From Diplosphaera chodatii (lineage: Eukaryota > Chlorophyta > Trebouxiophyceae > Prasiolales > Stichococcaceae): a stretch of 64,000 nucleotides of DNA. The DNA lies in contig JAALGY010000011.1 in NCBI GenBank assembly GCA_032358165.1, positions 1,726,001 through 1,790,000 on the forward strand, given 5' to 3'. Every line of letters starts with the position of its first letter. The first letter of the stretch is position 1. Below the pieces are notes generated by a model. That model was given only the letters and a program-made list of their open reading frames with translations. It ran no database searches and was not told the DNA's origin. The position numbers were made by a program, and so were the translations under genes. Shown here one piece after another: positions 23,045 to 37,140 of this stretch.

Positions 23045-23821
23045 ATGGCAGACCTGCTCAATCTGATCAGGGAACCGAAGACTTTCAGGCCAAAGAAGAT
23101 CACCCCAGTTGGCAGTAAGGGACTCACCCTCAAGCGGCACATCGAGGCGACACTTGGCAGCGGCAACATTCGAGAAGCTGTGCGGCTGCCGGTCGGCGAG
23201 GATCTTTGCGAATGGTTGGCTGTCAACACCGTCGATTTCTACAATGCCATCAGCGTGCTGTTCGGCACACTCGAGGAGTTCTGCACCGTGCACAGCTGCT
23301 CGCTCATGACTGCTGGGCCCAAGTATGAGTACCTGTGGGCAGACCCAAAGTACAGAAAGCCTGTGCGGCTACCGGCCCCAGAGTACATCAATGCTCTGTT
23401 CGACTGGCTTGGAGTGCAGTTGGACGACCAGGCTATATTTCCGCAGGAGTATGGCGTTCCCTTCCCACTCAATTTTGAGGACGTGGTGAAGGTCATTTTC
23501 AAGCGGCTGTTCCGTGTGTATGCGCACATTTACCATTCGCACTTCAAGCATGTGTGCAGCCTGGGTGAAGAGGCACACCTCAACACCTGCTTCAAGCACT
23601 TCATGTACTTTGCTCAGGTAAGCGCTGAGGCTTACATACTGACACGTGTACAACTTGGTGTCACCCTTGCAGATGCCAGGATTTGCGCAATGTGATGTCA
23701 TGAGACGTGGTGCCCGACAAGACGAACATTGGTGCATGTGTCTGTCATGTAGGTTTTTGAGCTCATCGAGCAGCGGGAGCTTGCGCCATTGCAGCAGCTG
23801 ATAGATCAGATGGTACGGTGA
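23045..23821 (+). CDS. MOB1: MOB1 kinase activator
   Basis: Adaptor that activates NDR/LATS-type AGC kinases, controlling mitotic exit and cytokinesis. Two exons (23045-23617 and 23753-23821) give 214 codons, the standard MOB1 size. The core is clear: ATLGSGNIREAV, LPVGEDLCEWLAVNTVDFYN, FCTVHSCSLMTAGPKYEYLWAD, KRLFRVYAHIYHSHFKHV and EEAHLNTCFKHFMYF, ending ELIEQRELAPLQQLI. The zinc ligands are present (Cys-x4-Cys in EEFCTVHSC; His-x4-His in HIYHSHF). Only one intron, near the 3' end, makes it simpler than most genes here. The N-terminus is shorter and lacks the Ser-rich start of animal MOB1 but keeps KTFRPKK. It is divergent from the clathrin gene. Confidence 0.95.
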
Positions 23822-24376
23822 CCAGCCAACGCAGATAGAACCAGCTTGCCCAGCCACCAATGCCTGAGTTTGGGCCGTCAGAATGTCTCTCGGCTTGCCG
23901 TCATACGTTGTACCCACATGCAGCGGCCAGCCAGGACATTGGCAAATTGATGCGCAAGATTAGATGTATACTATATCGTGCACCAGCGCACAGCACCCGC
24001 TTGCTGGTTGGATTGTGCTTGGCCACAGTGCGTGTTGCGATTGCTCACATGAACGTTCTCCCGTTACAACTGGGATGCTGTGCCCAACTCCATGTCTCCA
24101 TCACCACCTCACCACCCAGCATGCCCTGGGGTGATCGCTCCTGTCCCGGCGGTTGCACCATGTTACACTTCATCGCGATGTCGCTGGTGCCTCACCCGCC
24201 AGTATATAAGTTTGAGGCAGCTCTCGTGGTTGCAGCTGCAGTCTGTGCTACCATACATACCTGCACACACTCGACCATATATGTTTTGCAGCTCCATACT
24301 GCTTTTACGCCCTTACTGACCAGCTTGAACAGACCAGCGCTCATTCTTGCACCAAGAGCGCGCGTGCCACTGCAAT
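23822..24376. promoter_or_regulatory. MOB1 3' UTR and VARICOSE promoter
   Basis: Spacer between two plus-strand genes. It contains a TATATAAG at 24203-24210, 167 bases before the next ATG. No coding exon was recognised. Confidence 0.45.
24203..24210 (+). promoter_or_regulatory. TATA-like box TATATAAG upstream of VARICOSE gene
   Basis: A perfect TATATAAG lies 167 bases upstream of the ATG at 24377, on the same strand. Confidence 0.4.
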
Positions 24377-27300
24377 ATGCAGAACAGCTTTGATTTTAGC
24401 ACCATTCTACGGATGGCCTCAGGCGGCGCAACATCACAACAGTCGGGTGGCAGCACACCCTCGCAGGTATGCTCGGGTGGCAATGTCCTGCTACTTACGG
24501 TCAAAAAGCTGTACTGATGATGTCACGATACAGAGTGCTGCCCATAGCAGGCTGCTGCCTCGCCGCCAGCGGCACCTGCTGGGAACATGGGGCATGCACG
24601 CAGCAATTCTGGCGCTTCGGTGACAAGTGGGCCACAGCAACAGCCTCAGACTACTGCACGGCCGTACCCAGGCTGGGACAGCTCGCTGATGGGCACCGCA
24701 CATTCCAGCGCTGTAAATGCGGTTGCGGCCGCAGCTGCATCAGGTGCATCTCCAACCAGGCTGCGTGTGAAGCAACGTTTACTGCTTTTGTCGTAAAAGA
24801 ACTTTCACAGCGACGGGATGGCGTCATACAGATCCTGCACTTTCAGGGGTTCAGTCAACTCTGCCAAAGCAACAAGGCAGATCGCCAGGGCGGTACCTGC
24901 CGCCTGATCATGCAGTCAGGGTTCATGTGGACGAACGTGACGCCTCGCCACAGCAGCTGGAGGTCCAGCCAATCACAATGTACAATACGGAGGCCTTCAT
25001 GGAGTTGCGGCAATTCGTGTCGGCATCCGCCAGCTTCATCTGCTATGGCCTGAAGGCAGGCCAACTGCGGGTGCTGCACCGCGCAACTGCGGCGCGAGCG
25101 CTGCTTCGGGGCCACACCGCACCCGTGACCGACCTCAGGCGTGTCTGTCAAGGACAGCCGCGTGCAGTCACTTTGTACCTTCCTGAAACCAAGAATTGTG
25201 TGTTACCAGCCTGTGTCCTCCCTGCAGCTTTTTTCCTGGGTTGGAGACAACCTTGGCTAGCACAGCAAAGGACGGGCAGCTCATTGTTTGGTGCATCAGT
25301 GAGGGTGATGACGGCATGCTGACCGGGAAGCAGACGCTCGCACTGCAGCTGCCGGCCCCAGTGGGAGGCGTCGCCCCCGTGCGCCTGGCCTGGCACCCAT
25401 CATGCCAGAACCTAATCTTTTTCACCACTGGGTCCCGTGTCTTGGCAGCACACATCTCGGAGCTGACAGCTACAGCACAGCAGGTGTGGTTCACAAAGGC
25501 GTGGATCACGATGTGCGTGGAAGCATCACACAGCACCTCTTTGCACGACACGATTGCATCTGGCGGATGGCAGTGACAGTGCGTCCCTGGCCGCAGGTTG
25601 ACATTGATGACAAGGCACTCCCGCCCGGCCTGGTGTGCCTGCCACCTGGCAATGGTGATGCGCAGCTGACGAGCGTTGCAGTATCCAGCGATGGCGAGCT
25701 ACTGGCGGCCGGCTCCTCCGATGGCATGGTCAGTCATTGATTACCCATCTGCATCTCCCAGCACAGTGGCAGCCCTAATGCCGCTGACGCAAAGGTGCTT
25801 GCAAACAGGTGCACCTGTGGCGATTGCCGGCGCTGAGCGCCTCTACTCAGAGTAGCTCGGAGTTGATCGGCGCAGTCACTGCGTTGGAATCCACACAGCC
25901 CTGGGAGGGCCAGGCGCTTGGCTCACTGGCCTGGTTGAACGACCCTGATGCTGAGGCGGCGCACTTGCTGGTGGCCGGCGATGCAAACAACTCTAGATTG
26001 GCGCTGTACGCCATCGGCGGTGCCAATGTGCTGCAACAGCTACAGGTTGAGACCAGGGTGCACGCCGTGTGGGTGCGACGTCATTGCAGCGGTCAACGAC
26101 TCATGCTGCACATGAGCGCTGAAGCAGTGCACGTGTTGGATCACAAGGTCCTGGAGCTGCACAGCAGCGACGACAGCGGCTTCTTCAACCACATGCTGGC
26201 CGAGCCGACCACTGGCCTGATTGTGCTGGCGAATGCAAAGCGCAAGGCGCTCTACGCCGCCCATGTTGCAGGCATGCAGCGCCTGACAAAAGCACCCAAC
26301 TTTCATGCCATGCTACCAACTACATATCCGATTTGTGCTGTGCCAGCTCGTCACACGTCACCGGTTTGTGAGTAAGCAGCTGCTGCGCGTGTGCAGGTGC
26401 TGAGGACGGTGGCAAAGCGGCCTTTGACTATTTCACACAGTTTGCCGTCACTATGCCATTGCTGAGCTTTGCAGCAGTGGCACCGGCCGATGCCAATGAG
26501 GTGAGGCTCTCAGCAGAGCAAAAGAGACGGCAAGCAATGGCAATTGCTGGTAGCGACAGCAAAGCAGGCACCTGTTGCATGGATGACCCCTTGCGCACAC
26601 ATTGCCTGCGCCTGCTGCAGAGCATTTCGCTGTTTGCGGTCCAACCCACCGCAATCCAGCAGTACCACCTGGCAGCCCGGCAGTGCTGCCCAGACCCACA
26701 GGCAAATCCAGCGTCTCTGCCGCTGCAGCAGCCAGTCCTGTCGCCGGCCGGGTCATCGCGCTCTGTCGGTAGGCCCTCGGTGCATCAGTGTCTGCACGAG
26801 CACCAGCACGCGCATGTGCGTCCACATCGGTGCAGTGCTGACCATCCGAGATGTGTTGCGCAATGTAGGCCGGGGTCCATCACCGTCCCCGTCAGCACAG
26901 CGAGAGCCCACCAGCGTGCCTGCGCCTGCACCCACTGTGGCAGTGTCGCCAGTTGCTGCCGCCTCCAGCAATAGCGCCACAGGCCCCTTTGGCTCCCCGC
27001 ACGGACCACCCTCGACAGGCAGGTCCAGCGGCCCAACACATGATGTCGCGGTTCCCAGATCTGCCGAGGTGGTGGCCGGTGGAGTCCCCGCGGCCTCGGC
27101 GCCACCACCGCCGCCCACAGCTGCGCAGCCGCGCTTGCTGACGCCCAAGCAGCTGATGCAGCAGGTCTGTCTCTCTTGAGCTCAGGCTGTTCTGCCACGT
27201 GTATACGATCTGCAAGTGGTGCACACTGACAGGCGGACTGGCCGTGGCGCGGGGCCTTACTGCTCTCTGGCCAACCTTGGGGTGTTGCCAACCACACAGG

Positions 27301-30300
27301 CTACTGCTAGACGCTCTGGCACGCCGGACGACCTGGTCCATTCGCCGGCATCCTCGGCGGCATCCCTTGGTAACATGAGCACTGCCGTGGCGGCCCCCAC
27401 GTCCAGCGCTGGCACTGCCACCGGCGCCGCGCCCCACGCGGTGTGTGCCTGGGGACATGCACCCTGCTTCCGGGGCGCTTGAAATGCTTCCCTCGGCTAC
27501 CCTGACGTGCATCCAACCAGAATGCAATCGTGATGAGGGCGTTGTTGGTGGCAGCAGTTGTGTCATGTCTGCAAGCAGGATAGCCCGGATGGCGAGGAGG
27601 GCAATGGCGAGCAGGTGCAGGGCGCGGCGCCCGTGCGCCTGCTGAAGCGGGCGCGCCCCGACTCCGAGGTGGCAAGCACACTGCTGCCCGCTGCAGAGCT
27701 GCATGCGCCCGAGCCTTTGCAGTCAGCCGCGCCACCATCCCAGAGTTCACTGCAGGTAACAGGCAATGCACAACGCTGGTGCTCAGCTTTGTGCAGAAGC
27801 ATCAGGAAGACCTACATCTGCAAGTCGCAGCTGAGTTGGCACGACCAGCCAGATGCTGTTGTCGCTACAGGTCACCACCCCGGTGCCCGTGAGCAGCCCT
27901 GCGACCCCGCCGGCCTCACCTGCGCCTGCAGCCGCAGGCGAAGCGGGCCCGCTCGACGCCGTGCTCGAGGCTCAGGTCTGACTGCCTTCAGGCAGGGCCA
28001 GCTGCAGGCCGGCCTGCTGCATGTCATCATGGAAGCCCAGTGTCATGCGTTGGTTTCCTGCCGCAGGCGGCGAGCCAGCGGCGGCTGGTCGCGCACTTGA
28101 ACGCCAACTTCCGGGACGTGCTGAAGGCGATGCGGGGTGAACTGGCCAAGGAAACCCGCCGCATGGAGGCCGCTATGGACGCCCGCCTTGCCCGCGCTCT
28201 CCAGGCTTCCGCCGCCCTCTTCAAGGCACAGTGATAGCCACTGCCTCGACAGACACCCAGACTTGCTCACTGCAATGCTGCTGGCCGCCGTTGACTGCGA
28301 GCCCGCGGCATGTGCGGTGCTGAGCGGGTGACCACCCGGCTGTGCAGGCGGAGCGCGAGGCGCAGGCCGCCTCGCAGCAGCGGGAGGTGCAGGCACTGGC
28401 CGCCGCAATCACCCAGGCAAGAACCCCCTGTACCCAGCACCTGGGAGCCCGTGTGCACGGTCAGGTGGCGGGCGCATGCCTGCATGCATGCGCTCGCATG
28501 CAGTGCTCCACCTCCAACTTGAGTGTCCCTCAACAACAGGGCTTGGCGGCGCAGCTGCCATCACGACTCGAAGAGGCGCTGCGGCGCGAAACCGCCAGCC
28601 TGTCCGTAGGGCTGGTCGATGCTGTTGCACCTGCTGTACGCGCCGCCATCATGCAGACACATCTGCCGCAGGTTTGCATCCTCTTTATTGGCTGCACTGC
28701 GCTCACTGATGCAGGACGTCCCATCTATCGTCAGCCCAGCTGCTTGCAGACAGAACGTGCTCACGCCCTCACAGGCGTCTCCAACAGCGGCTGGGTCTGC
28801 GGCGGCAATAAACGAGAAGGAGCTGGCGGATCGGCTGCAGGCGGGGCTGGCCAAGCCGCTGGGCGTGGCGCTGCGCGCTGCAGTGGAGCGCCAGCTGCTG
28901 CCGCCGCTGGAGCGCGCAGTGGGCGAGGCCTTCCGGCAGGTGCTGGAGCTGCATTGTGCCCGCTGCCCAGCGTGCAGTCGGTAGGATATGGAGGAGGCAG
29001 TCGTGCCTTACGAGTAGCCGAGGTGGATGCGGCAGGATTGCTGGTTGTAGACACCACCACGGTCAGCCCGTCTGCCGTCACCTTGGTCATGTCTTCTTCT
29101 TGGTTTGACAGGTGGATGTCACACTAGCGACGGGCTTCAGGGAGCATGCACAAGTGAGCGTCGCCCCAACAGCAGCGATGGCGGCGTCGCTGCAAGCCAG
29201 CCTGGAGCAGGCAAGCAGGTTTTTCTTCCCACTGGCTGCTCTGGGGTGCCTGCCAGGGGCTGTCAGTGCACAAGCGCACCCCTGCCGACGGACATGGCCT
29301 CACACACAGCGACGTGCTCAAAGTCCCTGACGACACGCGGCACAGGCCAACCTGGTGCTGGATGGCATGCGGGACGAGCTGGCGACGGGGCAGCGCTCGC
29401 TGCTGGCTCTTGCGGCGGAACACAGCCCTGTGGCCAGTGGCGAGGCGGCCACGGAGCCGGCGGCCGACCCAACGGTCGAGCTGGCTGCCCTGCTACACGA
29501 CCGCAGGCACGCGCAGCCTTCTGCCCTCACGATGTGCGGTCTGCCCACTGTCTGCCTTGAGGCTGGCGATGGACGAGGCAGGATCTGCGGTCTGCAACGA
29601 GGCAGGAGGGCAAGCGGATAGCAACTTAATGCACTTGCTGCACTTCCCGCAGCTACGAGGCAGCGTTCACCAAGGCGCTGGGTCTTGGCGATGTCAGAAC
29701 GGTCATATGGCTGTGCGGGCAGCTGGACCCCGCCCTGCTGTCACAGGTGCAGGCCATCTATGTGTCTGCTTGAAAGTTGCGCTCATCCTGCGACCACATC
29801 AGCAGGTGTCCGCAGCCTGATGTTCGCCACTCCGGGCTTCACTGCAAGCAATGCGCCCAGCTTCCCGGGGCTGAATCACCGACTGTGCCCGGCACTGCTC
29901 CATCGTAGGAGCCGGCTGCGGTCAGCCAGGGCGTGCTGTTGTCATTGCTGCAGCAGCTGGGCTCGGATCTGGCAACATTGCCTCCCGATGTGCTGCCCTG
30001 GATCAGGGAGGCTGCCCTCGCGCTCGACCCCCAGGTGACGTGTGCTGTCAGCCCACTCGTGGTTTTGCCAGACTGGGATACTGCCACTCATGGGTCTCCG
30101 ACCAGAACACTGCACAGCACCATGCACGGTGCTCACATCAATGATGCCTCGTGACAGGACCCAGTTCTGGCGGGACACATGCGCGCGATACTGGACGAGC
30201 TGTTTGCAGCACTGCAGACTCGTGCCGGCAGGGCTGCCGGTCAAGAGTCCGCGACCTTGCGCCTGGTCATCCATGTGGTCAATTCGCTTCGCATGCAGTG

Positions 30301-30307
30301 CCGCTGA
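24377..30307 (+). CDS. VCS: VARICOSE/EDC4 mRNA-decapping scaffold
   Basis: Scaffold that joins DCP1/DCP2 and XRN4-type decay factors in cytoplasmic P-bodies. Exon 1 (24377-24466) encodes a Ser/Gln-rich start. The WD40 region begins QLEVQPITMYN and continues FICYGLKAGQLRVL, ALLRGHTAPVTDL, STAKDGQLIVWCISEG, VRLAWHPSCQNLIFF and further blades to about 26.4 kb. It closely follows Arabidopsis VCS (ICYGLKLGAIRVL, RGHTQRVTDM). A long low-complexity Ala/Pro/Ser linker (26.6-27.9 kb) comes next. A coiled-coil-rich C-terminal half (LNANFRDVLKAMRGELAKET, LADRLQAGLAKPLGVALRAA) ends in the EDC4 C-terminal helical domain (LLSLLQQLGSDLATLPPDVL, then LAGHMRAILDELFAALQ). The stop is TGA at 30305-30307. More than ten exons; some linker borders are uncertain. 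Confidence 0.88.
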
Positions 30308-31142
30308 GGCATCAGCCAGGCATAGCAGTGCACATCTGCCTCTGCCGAAGATGGGAGGCACTGCGGGGCCACCAGGTGTCCGACATGATGCAAGGCAGCT
30401 TCATTGTTGGTCCATCTGTGTGGCTGGCACCTGTCTGACACAGAGGGAGGGGAGGGGGCCCCGTCAAGGCGGCACCGTGCGGCTTACCGTCGGCTCCATT
30501 TGTGACAGCCAGCCACTGCCTGGGGCGCCGAATCACGGCATCTGCTCTGCTCAGGACCATAATGGATGCAAGTCTCCTGATGGTTGAAGGGCCAGGGCAC
30601 CAGAAGGGCTTCATCACTAACTCCAGACGAGCCATTCGGCCTACACCTATGCATATATACAAAGCTTTGACCACCCGAGCAGCTGCATCAGCATTCTTTG
30701 TGCTGAATGAGCCAGAACAGATGCAAAATCTATCCGGTGACACGCCTAGCTTTGAACCGCGAAGTATGTCATGTCAAGTCTGCGACAACATGTGGGTTGT
30801 CTTGTGGCTGTCAGCTTTGTATACATATTGACTGATGCTGTTGATGTGTGACCTATAACCCAGAGAACAGACCACATGGCTGTTGGTGTCAATGGACATT
30901 TGACAGTAGCCCAATGAGTGCGTGAGTGCCCGGTACATGGGGTGCACAACTGTTGCCCTGACTGCGGGTGACCTGATCCTGACACTGACTAGCACCATGT
31001 TGTTGGCCCCACAGCTTGTCTAGTCTGTCTCAACAGTGCCCAGCCGTCCTTTGTGAAACGGCATCGCACGCTGTGCAGTGCGTCAGTACATGCTCAGCGA
31101 GTCCTTGAGCATACACCATTCGAGCGGCGCAAAACCTTGGCA
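30308..31142. other. Convergent intergenic region VARICOSE / TAD2
   Basis: About 830 bases lie between two 3' ends. Open frames of up to 143 codons exist on the minus strand, but their composition and lack of family similarity suggest chance. It presumably holds 3' UTRs. Confidence 0.4.
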
Positions 31143-32298
<1,156 letters not shown>

Positions 32299-32613
32299 CC
32301 TCCCTCCGCAACCGACACTTGCGGCCTGCCGTCTGCTTCTGCGCAATAGATGTGACCTTGGTGTCAATGTGACATAGTGATCGTACAAGTGGCTGCTTGC
32401 GTACACGCCGAGCTAAGCTGCCAACACCACTCAGCATCTGCGGTACAGCAAGTGCTTCCATGCCATCATGCATGGCCTGCCACAATTGGGTTTCAAACTC
32501 ACCACTTCTGCAGCCAGCAGCACTTGTGTGACCGTTGCAGCCTGTGCTTTCTGGCAGCGCGCAGCGTCACGCTGTGCGGATCGGCCTCTGCCACCACAGC
32601 GCAGCCGTCCGCC

Positions 32614-34480
32614 ATGGCACAGTGCAAGTACAAGATCGTGTACGTGCCGGCCGACAAGTGCGCCCTGCAATTGGCGGCGTATGCAAAGCTGCTGTATGTT
32701 GCTAGTCACTGGTCGTTGGGGCCTGCTGACCAGCTGATGGGCATCATGTGGCTGTGTCAAGCCGCCGTGGGTGCATGCTGCATGCAGCTCCGAGCCGCTG
32801 CAGCAGTGGGAACTCTCTTCCACGAGGGATCGTCTTGTTGAGAGTCTCATGGATCGACTGAAGGTGAGGGCGTCGCACGCTGCTGACGGTGCACGCTCAA
32901 TGAAGCTGACGCACAAAGACGCCAACTGCAGGTCTCATTTGTGCAGACACATTTTGCGGCCCACAGCCCGGGAAAGACAGCAGCGCAGCTCAGGCAACAG
33001 CGGGAGCAGCTGATGAAGAATGTACCCGCGGGCACTGTAGTCGACGACCGCATGCTAGCGCTTGCCACATCAATGCAGATGGTGTGTGCCAGAGGGGCAT
33101 GGCCGTCCTGACTGATTGTCAAACTTGCTGCATAGCAGCGTTGTGGAGTGCACGCGTCGCAAGCAATGACAAGTCCACCCACCAGCCCCAAGTTTTGATG
33201 CAGGTCGAAAACATTGCCTTACTGTCCAATGCGCCGGAACATGCCTTTGTGGGCGTCAACATGTGAGCGCTTTCCACAGCGCAGGTCGCTGCTGGCGCTG
33301 AGAGTGTGTCGTTGTCTGTCATTTGCAAGAGCCGCCAAATGTGACTGCAGGTATGTGGATGACGAAGGCAGCATCAAGGATCTGCCAGCCAACTTGCGGG
33401 CATCAGACATTGCTGCCTGCTGCGGCAAGCCCATGCAGGTCAGTGAACACCGTCGAACGGATGCAATAGGCGCTGAACTGTGCTCTGTTGCTGCTGCAAG
33501 TCCGAGACGTGCACAGCCGCACTGCAGGTGCGAGGAGATGCATTCCTCGCCCGCATATTTGACGACGGCGGGGATGGTTTTGATCGCCAGGATCTGCTGG
33601 TGTCAGGTGAGACTCACATGCTCCAGATGGCAACGCAGGCCAGACAACGCAGGTGATGATTTCGACAAGCCCTGCACCGCAGAGGTGACGAGCACAGCTC
33701 AGTGGGTGCGGGATGCGGCGGCGCAGAATCGGCGGAGGCAGGCGGGCACCAACCCCCAGCAGCTCGAGACCCTGCTGCAGCGGCGCACCGGCGTCGCCGC
33801 GTCTCAGCACCAGCAGCCGCAGCAGCAGCGGAGCCAGCAGCCTCTGCCGCCCCCGCCGCCGGCCAGTCCTGCTGAGCAGGCCAAGGCAGCCGGCAACAGG
33901 GCCTTTGCGGCGGGAAACCACTCGGAGGCAAGTAGCCTGCGGAGACTGTGTGGCAAGAGAGTGACTTGGATGCAGGTGGCTCAAGTCACTGTGCGGGATG
34001 TTCAACAGCTGTACATCTGCATATCTTGACAGCCATGCTGCTCCGAAGCAGACACCTTTCATTGATGCCAACTTGGCCAGGCGGTGCAGCAGTATAGCAA
34101 TGCGCTGGAGGCAGACCCGCAGCTCATGGCTGCACTGAACAACCGTGCGTTGGCGCACCTCAAGCTGCAGCACTTTGCGGCTGCTGAAGCGGATGCCAGC
34201 GCCGTGTTGCAGGCAGAGCCCCGCAATGTAAAGGCGCTGCTGCGCCGAGGCGATGCTAGGTGGGGCTGAACCACAAGCCATGCAGCTGCTGGCACAGGTG
34301 TGCTTGCACCCAAGCGTGAGCCTGCGTATGCTGATCTCGATGCTAATGTTGACCAGGGTAGCGCTGGGGAAACATGCTGCAGCGGTGGAGGACTTCAGGC
34401 TCGTCATGCAAGCACAGCCTCAGAACAAGGAGGCGCAGGCCAAGCTGGCAGCGGCGGCGCAGGTGGCACAGGAGCAGTAG
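32614..34480 (+). CDS. Tetratricopeptide-repeat protein with conserved N-terminal region
   Basis: The chosen ATG at 32614 gives MAQCKYKIVYVPAD, spliced to EPLQQWELSSTRDRLVESLM. Later exons encode HFAAHSPGKTAAQLRQQREQ, an ENIALLSNAPEHAFVGVNMY segment, LPANLRASDIAACCGKPMQV and RGDAFLARIFDDGGDGFDRQ. A Gln/Pro-rich linker follows. Three TPR units come next (AKAAGNRAFAAGNHSEA, then NNRALAHLKLQHFAAAEADA, then LRRGDARVALGKHAAAVEDF), with a final helix; stop TAG at 34478-34480. TPRs of this kind often bind Hsp70/Hsp90 tails. The KAAGN-RAF-A...N-ALAHLK spacing fits such a carboxylate clamp, but I cannot name the orthologue. The N-terminal part looks like a conserved domain I recognise only as recurring in TPR proteins. 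Confidence 0.7.
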
Positions 34481-34778
34481 TGTGTGCATGTACCACTGCC
34501 AGTGGACATGGCGGGCTGTATCAGTGGCGACGAGCGCACGAGTCAGGAATGCTGTCGGCTTCCACATCAGGCGGTTCCTTGATCAGCTCATGCTTAGATG
34601 TAAAGCTTGGTCTGACAGTGCCCAACCATTGACTGCGCTTGCGTCGCGCACTGCGAGTTTTGCAGCTGCTGACTGACGATTGCACCAGTCCAGTTCTTAC
34701 ATATGTTCAGCGCTGGTGCTGACATACTGGCACTAAACGTTGCTCTGCTGCTGATCATCTGGGCCAACCGAGAACACA

Positions 34779-37140
34779 CTACTCGGCATCGATCGCGATG
34801 CTGCCAAGGTCCGGCAACAGCCGCTCCACTGCGCCAACCAGGCCCTGCACGCCCTGCCTCAACAGCTCCAGGCCCGCCTGCGTGTACATGTTGGCCTCAT
34901 GTCCCAGACCAGCTCCGCATGATATGGTACACCGTCTTCAGGCCTGGCGCCCTTGTCCGTGAGCGATGCTGGGCCAGCCTCACCTGGTCGAGGCCCTCGT
35001 TGAACGACTGCTGTGTGACAGTCGCTGTCTCACTCTGGCTGAACTCCTCTGCAGCCGCGACCTCTGGCGACAACCGCCGCTCCACGCTGTCACTCGTTTC
35101 CGCGGCTCCTGCATGGGACGCATGCAAGTGTGGTGAGGATACCAGCAGGCACTCCCGTATGCTCTGGTGCTGTGCACACGTTCAGCGGACCAGCATGCGA
35201 GACGTGCAGCGGGCCACACGGCGACGGCACCTGACAGGCCATCGTTGTATCCCTGCATGGTGGCGGTGGCCTGCAGGCTGTCCAGGACGCTGGGCGACAC
35301 CGTCATGTAGTCCACGCCCGCCAGCTCCAGCGCCTCTGCAGGGGTGCAGCTGGGCAGTGGCAGGCTGCTGACGTGCTGGTGCACCCCGGTGACATTGATG
35401 CTAGTGATGGTGAAGAAGCAGGGTTTGCTGATTGCAACACTGCAAATGGCCATTGGTGCGGCATGTGGCTGAGAACGGCTGTTTGGTGACGCGACGAGAA
35501 CAGAGGCTACCTTCAACGCTGCGCACGCCGGACACCATGACCTTTGTGTTGCCCGTTGTCACCTGCTGCACGTAATTGTATATGCGCTGCACAAGGCCGA
35601 TGCCCGGGTTGTCTCCCTGCCCCAACATCCCGGCATCCTGCCTTGGGCCCTGCAAGTGATTCTAGGGCTTGGCACCAGATTGCATTCGACCAGTGTGCCA
35701 GCAGTAGGCATTGTCTGGCATCTGTCTGCTCCTATGCGACGACAGGCGGTGCAGCAGGCAAGTAGACGCACATATGGGTTGCGGATGGCACCCGGGTTGC
35801 GCTGGTAGAAGTCACCAATCCGGCCAACATTTGGTGAAATCACGCTGACGCCGGCCTGTGCCGCTGCGGCTGCCTGTACAAAGCTACGCAGCAGCACGGC
35901 AGCAGTGTCAGTCCTCTGTTCGTTCTGCACAGCCACAGCAGCAATGGCCTCGCCCAGATGCTGTAATCTAATAAAAAAGGCTGATCGCCATGGCAGTGGG
36001 TGCCCAGCTGGCAGACACGTATGCGACCAGCAGATGGCACTCTGCTCACAAGAGCCGCCCTCTATCAAGTGCAAGAAGGCATCCACACCTAACATGCATC
36101 GCAGTTGAGGCACCTGTAGACCATGATGATATGGGTGTCGGCGCCCTCTGCCTCGAGCGTTTTGGCTGCCTGGATGCCCTCCCAGGTGGCTGGAATGCGC
36201 AGCAGGTATTTGTCCTTTGGCACGTCCAGCTCCTCAAATAGTCGCATGATGTTGCGGCCCCGCTCTACTAGCGCACCTGCACAGTGGGGTCTTCAAGCCC
36301 GTGCCAACATGGCAATCTGATAGTACATGTGTTGTGCACAGACGCTTGGGCGGTGCGCGAGGTAGCCGTCAGATGGCACGGTGCTCCCAGCAAGCGTGTC
36401 TTGTCGCACCGGAGTCGAAGGCCGCCCTGGGGTCGACCTCTGTGGAGACGCGGCCCTCCACCTGCTGCGCGAAGATGGCTGCAACATTGACCAGCGCCTT
36501 GTCCAGCTGGCATGCCTCCTTGTCTGCACCGCTGAGCCCTGCACATTTGTCATATACGACCGCGCGCTCCACGGCGACCTGCGATTGCAGGCCGCAAACG
36601 CTGCGGCATGTTCTATGATGCGGTGGGGGCACCCACCTGAAACAGTGGGCCCACACATTGCATCGCACCTTGAACTGCTGCAAGTCGGCTGGGTTGCGCA
36701 GAATGCCGCGGATCACACCCGCTGATGAGGTGGCAGCCTTGCTGGGCATCTGCTGCTCTTGTTTAGTAAGCAGCACCTGCGCAGATGCTGCAAACCGCAT
36801 GTCGTGCACGGGCTGCGCACAAAGCCTGCATGACATTAACTTCACATACGCCAGCGATCAAAGCCCTCAGTTGTCACCGTGTCAGGAACAATGGTCGTGT
36901 ATTGCTCCAGCAGCTCGAACTCGGTGGCAGCCGGCGCACTTGAGGGTGCCTGCGCCCACGCGCACCACAGATGTTGCTGAGCAGCCCCGCAAGCCGACGG
37001 TGCGCGCACCCGTGTGATGCTACAAAGCGGAGTTACGTGGCGGACAACGCAGTCAGATCGCCTTGTACGTCGAGGAAGCTTGCGTCTGCACCACCCCACG
37101 CCGATGTGTGGCGCAGGGTCTGCGGCAGACTCGCCAGCAT
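34779..37140 (-). CDS. TAL: Transaldolase (pentose phosphate pathway)
   Basis: Moves a dihydroxyacetone unit between sugar phosphates in the non-oxidative pentose phosphate pathway, possibly in the plastid. Exons encode EFELLEQYTTIVPDTV, MPSKAATSSAGVIRGILRNP, KALVNVAAIFAQQVEGRVST, LFEELDVPKDKYLLRIPATW, EGADTHIIMV, FVQAAAAAQAGVSVISPNVG, MVSGVRSVEG and LELAGVDYMTVSPSVLDSLQ. The C-terminal part contains FSQSETATVTQQSFNEGLDQ and ANMYTQAGLELLRQGVQGLV, stop at 34779-34781. The Schiff-base position normally reads K-[IL]-P/S-x-T-W, but here it is Arg (LLRIPATWEG, codon CGC). Other conserved blocks look intact. The 5' end is uncertain: an ATG at 37140 would give a short targeting-like exon, and another frame starts at 37171. 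Confidence 0.85.

Noticed and set aside
30312..30743. 143-codon minus-strand frame downstream of VARICOSE
   Set aside because: No family motif, lies in a convergent spacer, and lacks splice or composition support.
33403..34407. 334-codon minus-strand frame
   Set aside because: Shadow of the TPR gene on the opposite strand, with no family similarity of its own.
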